Under the pieces are notes generated by a model. It had not been told where the DNA came from, searched no databases, and saw nothing but the letters and a program-made list of their open reading frames with translations. Shown here piece by piece: positions 1-5,499 of a stretch of 7,168 nucleotides of DNA. The position numbers were made by a program, and so were the translations under genes. The DNA comes from an uncultured Methylococcaceae bacterium (GTDB lineage: Bacteria; Pseudomonadota; Gammaproteobacteria; Methylococcales; Methylococcaceae): NCBI GenBank assembly GCA_903910005.1, contig CAIVXW010000409.1, forward strand, positions 1-7,168, written 5' to 3'. Position 1 is the first letter of the stretch. Every line of letters starts with the position of its first letter.

Positions 1-142
1 AGCCCAGACCCATCAGAATCATGGCCTTGACCGCCAGGCCGATGGACACCGTGCGTTGATTGAAATCCTGAGGCATCATCGGGTCAATACACTCGACCCG
101 CCCCCATTCATCCACCATCGCGGCCAGCCCCAGAGGGTTCAT
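1..142 (-). CDS. IS1634-like (DUF4277) transposase, N-terminal fragment, runs off left edge
   Basis: Reading the minus strand from 142 gives 47 open codons to the window edge. The protein begins MNPLGLAAMVDEWGRVECID and continues to TVSIGLAVKAMILMGLG. The pattern of an LGL start, a 'VDEWG' helix, an 'ID..MPQD' turn and a 'VSIG.AVKAMIL.GLG' helix matches, from memory, the N-terminal DUF4277 domain of IS1634-family DDE transposases. The catalytic part would lie outside the window. The start is uncertain. The same frame stays open back to a stop at 251-253, and the residues before the ATG (SYSVES) resemble family sequence, so a TTG at 211-209 is a possible upstream start. Neither candidate has a convincing ribosome binding site. 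No terminal inverted repeat could be identified between here and 356. The gene diverges from the + strand operon and probably marks an island edge. Confidence 0.72.
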   Translation of the reverse strand, partial: MNPLGLAAMVDEWGRVECIDPMMPQDFNQRTVSIGLAVKAMILMGLG

Positions 143-340
143 GCTTTCTACGGAGTAAGAACCGGCTTCATCCGTCGTGGCGGTGTCAGTTTTTTCACTT
201 GGCTGGGACAACTTGCGGGCGTGGTGGTGAGTTGTCAGAAAAGATGTATTTTAGACGACTGGGGGGCGGAATGTCGGCTATATACCGCCGAAACGTCCTT
301 TCACACACACCCAGAAAAACCGACTCAGCTTCATACTGTA

Positions 341-353
341 TCAATCGGATTGA
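341..353. promoter_or_regulatory. 13-base palindrome next to the operon start, possible operator
   Basis: TCAATC-G-GATTGA is a perfect 6-base inverted repeat around one base. It ends three bases before the ATG of the GTPase gene at 357. A second short dyad, ATCGG/CCGAT (344-348 and 354-358), overlaps it and reaches the start codon. The position would suit a repressor site, or an element affecting translation start. A loop of one base is too tight for an RNA hairpin, so a DNA-binding dimer is the likelier reader. No convincing -35/-10 pair was found in 143-340. Function is inference only. Confidence 0.3.
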
Positions 354-356
354 CCG

Positions 357-1898
357 ATGACGACCGATACTGACACACCTTTATTGCCCTGTTCCCTGGC
401 TCTGAATGCCAGCCTGCAACAGTTTGCCGCCCAACTGCATCAGCAGACCCCATCCTTGAGCGACGGAGTACTGACGGCCCGAGTCGTCGGTGAATTTTCT
501 GCCGGCAAAACCCGCCTACTACGGGAACTGATGCAGGAATGGATTCCACCGGCATTGTTTCCGCTCAGTTCGCTGGAGCGGCAAACCCGCCTCCCGCTCG
601 AAATCACCTACGGAGACACGCCGGTTCTGAGTCTGATCCGGCGCGAACGGGATTTTCAAACCGCCGAGGTTCTGGATACCCTGGATTACTTCCCGGGACG
701 GGATGAATTGCAGGGCTACGACCCGTTCACCCACCGCCTGCGTCTGGCAATACCGGAATCCCGCCTGATACTGCCGGGCGGGGATGGTTTCACGGATGAC
801 ACCGATCCCAAACGGCTCTTTATGATTGATACCCCCGGCTGGAACTCCGGCGAAGATGCGCTGGCAGACGATTCCGCACAAAATCTCTGGATAGGGCATC
901 ACAACCTGGCTCTGGTTTATGTTTCTCACGCCGCCCGTCTCGACAGCCAGTTGAATGCCGACCGTCTCCAGGAATTCATGCAGTTACTGGTGGATGCCGA
1001 TTTTCTCCAGCAACCGCGCCTGCTGTTCGTACTCACCCACTGCCCCCGGGATGAAGCGGAACGCGCCCGGCAACGAATCAGGGACAGGGTGGAACCACTC
1101 TGGCAGGCTACCGGCGGCGATATTGCCAAACTCGAACTTCACCTGTTCTGCCTGGATTTCCAGACCCTAAGCCCCGACGAACTCGACGATTTCCGCAAGA
1201 CGTTCTGGAGTGCCCTGCTGGGTTCCGCCGAACAACCGCTCGCGCCGCCTTCGGATCCCTGGGTTGCCGCCATCCGCCAGTGGCCGGATGAATGGCAAAT
1301 CGACCCGTATTTGCACCAGACTCACACCCTGCTGCAACGCGCCCGAACACTGTTACAGCAGGCCGTTCAAGCCGATCAGTTTGTAGCGGGCATGAATACC
1401 TATCGCTTGATCGGGCTGGATGAAACGAAAATGCGTGCCAAGGTACGCCAACACTGGCTCAGGCAACTGGACTGCGAAGCGGACGAATGGAATGACTGGC
1501 AACTCCAGGTGCTGGCACCCGGCCATCCCCTGGCGGCCTGGTGGGAGGGTTACTGGCTGTCTAACCTGGAACACACGCTGAATCCGATACAGACTTTGTT
1601 CCGCCGAACCGATGCCGTAATCAGCCAACTTCCCCTCGACACCCCGGATTTGCAAGCCCATTTGCAGTCGGAACTGGCCTCATACCATGCAGCGGCGATA
1701 CGGGCGGGTAACAGCAGCTTCACCCGCCTGATCGACCTGATTCCGCTGGTACTGGAGCAAACTCACCCGGAACAGCGCCTGGCGACCCTGTTTTCCCTGG
1801 TTCTGCTGGAAGCCCGCTATGCGGATTACCGGGAGCGATATATGTCCAGCGGTGGCATTTTGAACTGGCTGTACAGGCGTCTTTTTATTTGGCCTTGA
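357..1898 (+). CDS. GTPase-like P-loop protein (dynamin/TRAFAC-type), first gene of the chaperone-like operon
   Basis: A 513-residue soluble protein. Seen in sequence: a Walker A/G1 motif GEFSAGKT at residues 45-52 after a short N-terminal helix, a hydrophobic strand ending in a G3 motif MIDTPGWNSG (D158-T-P-G161), and a strand plus G4-like element FVLTHCPRD at 224-232. The order and spacing fit a GTPase of the dynamin/translation-factor (TRAFAC) class; 'GEFSAGKT' is typical of bacterial dynamin-like proteins. The G4 motif lacks a clean NKxD; T227 and D232 are separated by an extra residue, so guanine specificity is not certain. Residues 300-513 look mostly helical, and the tail NWLYRRLFIWP is aromatic and basic, possibly membrane or partner contacting. 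No signal peptide or clear transmembrane segment is seen. The ATG at 357 has only a weak GGA-type ribosome binding site. The gene leads a same-strand operon: 51 bases separate it from the next gene. Specific function unknown. Confidence 0.8.
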   Translation: MTTDTDTPLLPCSLALNASLQQFAAQLHQQTPSLSDGVLTARVVGEFSAGKTRLLRELMQEWIPPALFPLSSLERQTRLPLEITYGDTPVLSLIRRERDFQTAEVLDTLDYFPGRDELQGYDPFTHRLRLAIPESRLILPGGDGFTDDTDPKRLFMIDTPGWNSGEDALADDSAQNLWIGHHNLALVYVSHAARLDSQLNADRLQEFMQLLVDADFLQQPRLLFVLTHCPRDEAERARQRIRDRVEPLWQATGGDIAKLELHLFCLDFQTLSPDELDDFRKTFWSALLGSAEQPLAPPSDPWVAAIRQWPDEWQIDPYLHQTHTLLQRARTLLQQAVQADQFVAGMNTYRLIGLDETKMRAKVRQHWLRQLDCEADEWNDWQLQVLAPGHPLAAWWEGYWLSNLEHTLNPIQTLFRRTDAVISQLPLDTPDLQAHLQSELASYHAAAIRAGNSSFTRLIDLIPLVLEQTHPEQRLATLFSLVLLEARYADYRERYMSSGGILNWLYRRLFIWP

Positions 1899-1937
1899 GG
1901 CATCCATTACCCATACACTCACCCTGCACCACTTAGT

Positions 1938-1941
1938 GGAG
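1938..1941 (+). promoter_or_regulatory. ribosome binding site of the GrpE-like gene inside a dyad
   Basis: GGAG lies 8 bases before the ATG at 1950 and supports that start. Its first bases belong to a small perfect dyad, CCACT-T-AGTGG (1929-1939). With a one-base loop this cannot close fully as an RNA hairpin, so any masking of the site would be partial. The rest of the 51-base gap from 1899 shows no terminator, in keeping with read-through from the GTPase gene. Confidence 0.5.
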
Positions 1942-1949
1942 AATTCTCA

Positions 1950-2588
1950 ATGACCCCGGAACAAAAACATCTGGATAAACTGACCAGAAATTATGGAAAA
2001 CCCAAAAAACTTACGTATTCTGACTTGCGGCTGTTACTGCGCGAAGATGAATCGGTACGCTCCCTGATTCGGGAAACAGCATCCAGTGCCCCTCCCCACA
2101 TCACCGATGCTTTCGAGTCTGCTGAAAGGCATCCCACGCATCCACCCGATCCCTTGCGCGAGCAACTGACTTCTGAACTGGCACTGCTGCAAGCCGTTCA
2201 AAACGACGCCGAGCTGCAAAAGGTCTGGTTGGCTGAGGAGAGCGAAACGGAGGGGCGGCAACTGGTACGCCTGCTGGCCACGGTATCCCAGTGGGATCAA
2301 ATTGAATGGTTATGGCAACGTCTGGCGGATCGCTGCCGTCATGAAACACGCCCGGCTACTGCGGCGGAAAAAGCCATACTCGAACAAGCGGTAACAATTC
2401 ATAACCTGAGCAATAGAGACAAATTGGCAGCACTGGAATGGGTTACTGTCGGCAGTCCTTATAATCACGAGAAACACCAACGGGGCGGTTCACCCACAGG
2501 CGAAGTCGTTGAGGCAGAATACCTGCCCGGTCTGGTCAATGCCGGAGGCAAAAGGATCTGCCTGTCACTGGTTGCGACAGCTAATTAG
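1950..2588 (+). CDS. Diverged GrpE-like protein, likely exchange-factor partner of the downstream Hsp70-like ATPase
   Basis: A 212-residue charged, soluble protein. Residues 1-65 form a polar lead ending in a proline-rich linker (HPTHPPDP). Residues 68-165 look helical. The C-terminus, about 165-210, has the layout of the GrpE beta-domain: VGSPYNHEKH at 167-176 corresponds to the family's 'GxxFDPxxH' element, GEVVEAEYLPG at 184-194 to 'G.VVEV.Q.GY', and GGKRICLSLVAT at 199-210 to 'GRVLRPA.V.V'. GrpE is the nucleotide exchange factor of DnaK. The long N-terminal coiled coil of true GrpE is not apparent, and the alanine after the histidine is replaced, so this is a distant or remodelled version. 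It lies 8 bases before an Hsp70-like gene, which strongly supports partnership. The start is backed by GGAG 8 bases upstream. The alternative is an unrelated hypothetical protein with chance resemblance. Confidence 0.6.
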   Translation: MTPEQKHLDKLTRNYGKPKKLTYSDLRLLLREDESVRSLIRETASSAPPHITDAFESAERHPTHPPDPLREQLTSELALLQAVQNDAELQKVWLAEESETEGRQLVRLLATVSQWDQIEWLWQRLADRCRHETRPATAAEKAILEQAVTIHNLSNRDKLAALEWVTVGSPYNHEKHQRGGSPTGEVVEAEYLPGLVNAGGKRICLSLVATAN

Positions 2589-2596
2589 CTATATTC

Positions 2597-5350
2597 ATGA
2601 CTGACGTATTGCTTTCATCACTGCGCTTACACGCCAATAGCCGCTTGCAACAGGTGTATCTGCACCAACTGGATACCTTGTCTGACCGTGACATGCCATC
2701 GGCTTTATCCGGTTTTCGCCATGCCGCTGATCTGGATGACATCCTGTTATCCCCACGAAGGAGAAATGTAATGTCCGCCTCGCTTTCCCGGTTTATTCCC
2801 CAGTCCCTGCTGGCTGCCAATTCCGAGAGAATCATGCAGCAACGGGTCACACAACTGGCCAAAACCCGACTCTGGTGGATAGGGGTATCCGGCCAGGATA
2901 AACCATTGATGATTTATGATCGGCAAACCCGTCTACTATGGGAGGCCAACCCGGCAACCGATCGTCTTAAATTCACAGATGCCAAAAATAAATTCAAAAA
3001 TCTGACTTGCGGTTATTTTTCCGGCTGGCGCTTGCCAGAGCAGGAAGAAATAACTGATTTTTCCAAAGTAGAACCCAATCCTCTACGTACAAGTAAAAAC
3101 CATGGAAATCGTTTATTGGGAATAGATTACTGGGTTATATATAATGGATGTATAGATTTGGATAATTTTTCCATGAGTGCAGCTAATAGCGGTGCCCTGT
3201 TAGCCTGCCATGATTTTCTGCGCGATTGCTCCCCGGAAACCGTCATCCGCATCGCCGACGCACGCGGCTGGTCGCTGACCCCGACCACCCCTGCCCATGC
3301 CGAAAACATCATGCAAGTGCCCCTTCATCCATCCCTGATTGACGTGTACCGTTCCCTTGATTACGCCATGGCCCGCCTGCCGCAACTGGAAACTGCGCAG
3401 TTCACCGATCCCAACAAGGGTTTGTGGGAATTCTGGGGTATGGAACCGGAGTTACTCGCCGAGCAGCAGGTTCGGGCCCGTAATCCGGCCCAGGACGTCA
3501 GGGACTGGAATGTAGCCATCGACTTTGGCACCAGCAGCACCGTTGTTGCCTACGATGAGAACGATCAGCACAAACTACTCCGTATCGGGGTGAGGGATTA
3601 TTGGGAAAAGGAAAAGCCGGAACATTATGAAAACCCGACCGTACTGGAATTCATCGATTTTCTGAAAATGCTCTCGACCTGGCAGACCGAAGCCTACCGG
3701 CCCTGTTTGTTGTGGGAGCAGGTACGTTGTTCGCACGAGGCACTGGCCAATTTCCGCCACCACAATAATGACCCGCAGGCAGTGGCCAGCATCCTGACCC
3801 GGATCAAACAATGGGCCTTGCGTGAAAGCAAGGGCAACCGGCTACGTCTGACGGATCGCCAAAACCATGAACATGAACTGGCAGCACTGAGTCTGCGGGT
3901 TCCGGTCAAGGGGCAGCCACTGACCGTCAGCAGCGACGATCCCTTCGACCCCATCGAGCTGTATGCCTGGTTTCTCGGCCTGACCATCAACTGGCGGGGA
4001 CGCGGGATTTTTCTGCGTTATTACATGACCTTTCCGGTGGCGTACCCGCGCGAGGTCAAGGACAAAATCCTCGCATCCTTTCAGCGTGGCTTGCAGCGCA
4101 GCCTGCCAACCAGCCTCATCAAGCAGCCGGTTTTCCGGAATTTTCTGGTGGAAGAACGCGCCACGGAACCCACGGCCTACGCCGCCGTCGCCCTGGAGCA
4201 ACTCGGCATTCAACCCACCGCCGAAGGCGTGGCTTATGCCGTATTTGATTTTGGCGGTGGCACGGTCGATTTTGATTACGGCTATTACCGTTTACCCACA
4301 CCGACAGAGGAAGACGAAGAAGGCAAGGAACGGGTGCTGGAACATTGCGGCAGCGGTGGCGACCCGTTCCTGGGCGGCGAAAACCTGCTGGAAAACATGG
4401 CGTATCAGGTCTTCCGCGATAATCTCGACCTGTGTCGTACCAATAAAATCGCCTTCACCCGTCCACTGGATGCCGATGATTTTCCCGGCTCGGAAATGTT
4501 CCTGGAACAAACCCAGGCAGCCACCAGCAATACCATCATGCTGATGAGCAAACTGCGTCCCCTGTGGGAAACCGGTCAACTGGAATCGACCGCCTCCAAA
4601 GGCGTGACGGCACTGGATTTATTGAGCAAGGACGGGCACAAAGTGCAGTGCCCACTGAAAATCAATGAAGAGCAGTTGAAAAAGGAACTGCAAACCCGGA
4701 TCGCCACAGGCATCGCCAATTTCTTTACGGCCATGGTGAAAGCGTTTACCCTGCCACTACCTAAGCAGGTTCATATCCTGCTGGCAGGCAATGCCAGTCG
4801 CTCCGATCTGGTAAAGCAACTGTTTGAGGAATTAATAGAAGAACTGGAGATGCAGTTCACCATCCATCCGCCTTTGGCGATGGATGCTGCCAACCCGTAT
4901 CGGCCTACGGCTAAAACCGGTGTTGCGCTCGGCCTGCTGTTGCTGTGCCCGGGGAGTGTCGTCAAGGTCGTCAACCGGGCACAGGATCATTCGAGATCAG
5001 GAGATGAAGCCCCGTTTGGGCATTACGTGGGCCGAATCCGTCTGAATAAATTTCAGGCCGGCATTCTTCAGGGCGGCGAGTATCACCGCTGGTATGAACT
5101 GGGTATACCGAGTGAAGGGGTCTTCAACCTGTATCACACCCAATCGCCCGTGGCCCACACTGGCGAAATGACCCAGGGTACCCCCGGACTGTTCAAGCAA
5201 CGCATCGACCTGGCCGGTGATACCCGGGGCCAGAAAGTGTTTGCCAGAATCATCAGTCCCTCAGCCATTGAACTGTGTACCGCCGTCTCGATGGAAACCG
5301 TCCAGCAGGACAATGGCCGCAGTAACCTGATGCGGCTGGAACTGGATTAA
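2597..5350 (+). CDS. Hsp70/actin-fold ATPase with N-terminal DUF1566 (Lcl_C)-like domain
   Basis: 917 residues. Hsp70 signatures seen: phosphate-1 loop NVAIDFGTSSTVVAYD (305-320), connect-1-like ERATEPTAYAA (520-530), phosphate-2 loop AVFDFGGGTVDFDYG (548-562), GGDPFLGGENL (587-597, like DnaK 'GGDDFD'), adenosine motif ILLAGNASRSDLV (727-739) and TGVALGLL (774-781). The ATPase domain, about 305-785, is roughly 100 residues longer than DnaK's. No standard substrate-binding domain follows; residues 790-917 look beta-rich and are unrecognised. Residues about 93-205 resemble DUF1566/Lcl_C: WWIGVSG, DRQTRLLWE, and the hallmark GWRLPEQEEITDF (143-155), usually found in secreted or lectin-like proteins. 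No signal peptide is seen. The probable role is an ATP-driven switch or chaperone, with the N-terminal domain sensing a ligand or partner (inference). The start is ambiguous: the ATG at 2597 has no ribosome binding site but is close to the upstream stop, whereas the in-frame ATG at 2771 (M59) follows AAGGAG. Confidence 0.85.
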   Translation: MTDVLLSSLRLHANSRLQQVYLHQLDTLSDRDMPSALSGFRHAADLDDILLSPRRRNVMSASLSRFIPQSLLAANSERIMQQRVTQLAKTRLWWIGVSGQDKPLMIYDRQTRLLWEANPATDRLKFTDAKNKFKNLTCGYFSGWRLPEQEEITDFSKVEPNPLRTSKNHGNRLLGIDYWVIYNGCIDLDNFSMSAANSGALLACHDFLRDCSPETVIRIADARGWSLTPTTPAHAENIMQVPLHPSLIDVYRSLDYAMARLPQLETAQFTDPNKGLWEFWGMEPELLAEQQVRARNPAQDVRDWNVAIDFGTSSTVVAYDENDQHKLLRIGVRDYWEKEKPEHYENPTVLEFIDFLKMLSTWQTEAYRPCLLWEQVRCSHEALANFRHHNNDPQAVASILTRIKQWALRESKGNRLRLTDRQNHEHELAALSLRVPVKGQPLTVSSDDPFDPIELYAWFLGLTINWRGRGIFLRYYMTFPVAYPREVKDKILASFQRGLQRSLPTSLIKQPVFRNFLVEERATEPTAYAAVALEQLGIQPTAEGVAYAVFDFGGGTVDFDYGYYRLPTPTEEDEEGKERVLEHCGSGGDPFLGGENLLENMAYQVFRDNLDLCRTNKIAFTRPLDADDFPGSEMFLEQTQAATSNTIMLMSKLRPLWETGQLESTASKGVTALDLLSKDGHKVQCPLKINEEQLKKELQTRIATGIANFFTAMVKAFTLPLPKQVHILLAGNASRSDLVKQLFEELIEELEMQFTIHPPLAMDAANPYRPTAKTGVALGLLLLCPGSVVKVVNRAQDHSRSGDEAPFGHYVGRIRLNKFQAGILQGGEYHRWYELGIPSEGVFNLYHTQSPVAHTGEMTQGTPGLFKQRIDLAGDTRGQKVFARIISPSAIELCTAVSMETVQQDNGRSNLMRLELD
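2758..2763 (+). promoter_or_regulatory. Strong internal ribosome binding site for an alternative Hsp70-like start
   Basis: AAGGAG lies 7 bases before an in-frame ATG at 2771, the best Shine-Dalgarno match in the operon. Starting there gives an 859-residue protein that keeps both the DUF1566-like and ATPase domains. An out-of-frame ATG at 2766 lies between them. Either this is the true start, or the gene makes two forms that differ by 58 residues, or the match is chance. Open, protein-like sequence upstream (for example FRHAADLDDILLSPRRR) argues that the longer form is also real. Confidence 0.4.
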
Positions 5351-5374
5351 AGGCGAGTACAGGAAACAGACTGA

Positions 5375-5499
5375 ATGGATTATTCCCGGGAGCAAGGGCA
5401 TCTCGCCCATCACACGGCCAGACAGGCCATGCTCCCGGGAAAGGAACACTCTTCAAACAACCCTTTTCAATGACAAAGCGGGTCTCTCATGGATTATTC
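5375..5499. repeat. 11-base direct repeat bracketing a 103-base insert at the ATPase gene start
   Basis: ATGGATTATTC occurs at 5375-5385 and again, exactly, at 5489-5499, where it forms the first codons of the ATPase gene. The first copy has AGGA (5361-5364) 10 bases upstream, a better ribosome binding site than the weak GCGGG (5478-5482) before the real start. The first copy opens a 32-codon frame that stops at 5471-5473, a likely relic rather than a gene. The simplest reading is that an element inserted at or after the original start, with duplication of 11 bases, or a slippage/recombination event had the same result. The insert ends are not inverted repeats of each other, so a classic small transposon is not shown. 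Confidence 0.6.
5383..5441. repeat. Cloverleaf-like palindrome (REP/BIME-type repeat or structured RNA)
   Basis: Perfect 12-base arms TTCCCGGGAGCA (5383-5394) and TGCTCCCGGGAA (5430-5441) enclose two small hairpins of equal design: GGGC-ATCTC-GCCC (5396-5408) and GGCC-AGACA-GGCC (5416-5428), each with a 4-base stem and a 5-base loop, separated by 7 bases. This three-way-junction layout and GC-rich content are typical of dispersed intergenic palindromes (REP/BIME class) in proteobacteria. As RNA it could weaken transcription or protect the upstream message, but no T-run follows, so it is not a standard intrinsic terminator. It sits in the only sizeable gap between the two gene modules. No copy is seen elsewhere in this window. 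Confidence 0.7.

Noticed and set aside
251..284. A promoter built on TATATA at 279-284
   Set aside because: No -35-like hexamer lies at 16-18 bases; the nearest candidate is over 20 bases away.
56..373. A 105-codon + strand open frame before the GTPase gene
   Set aside because: It lies antisense to the transposase-like frame over 1-142 and has low-complexity, histidine/proline-rich translation with no family resemblance; it also overlaps the GTPase start.
519..929. A 136-codon minus-strand frame, and similar minus-strand frames under each large gene
   Set aside because: Each is antisense to a gene with clear motifs, has no recognisable domain, and has the composition expected of shadow frames in GC-rich DNA.
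4086..4544. A 152-codon + strand frame inside the Hsp70-like gene
   Set aside because: It overlaps the phosphate-2 and GGENL region in another frame and has a tryptophan/serine/proline-rich translation, so it is a shadow.
357..5350. The srfABC virulence operon, which also contains an Hsp70-like protein
   Set aside because: Domain content differs from what I recall of SrfB and SrfC: here there is a DUF1566-like N-terminus, a GrpE-like small protein and a shorter GTPase. Only a profile search would settle it.
5383..5441. A tRNA or retron msr/msd RNA, suggested by the cloverleaf
   Set aside because: At 59 bases with two 4-base hairpins it lacks tRNA arms and consensus loops, and no reverse transcriptase is in the window. 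Retrons with ATPase-HNH effectors usually place the RT upstream of them, where an Hsp70-like gene lies instead.
5375..5473. A 32-codon frame starting at the first ATGGATTATTC copy
   Set aside because: It runs through the palindrome and is best explained as a relic start plus inserted repeat, not a gene, despite its fair AGGA site.
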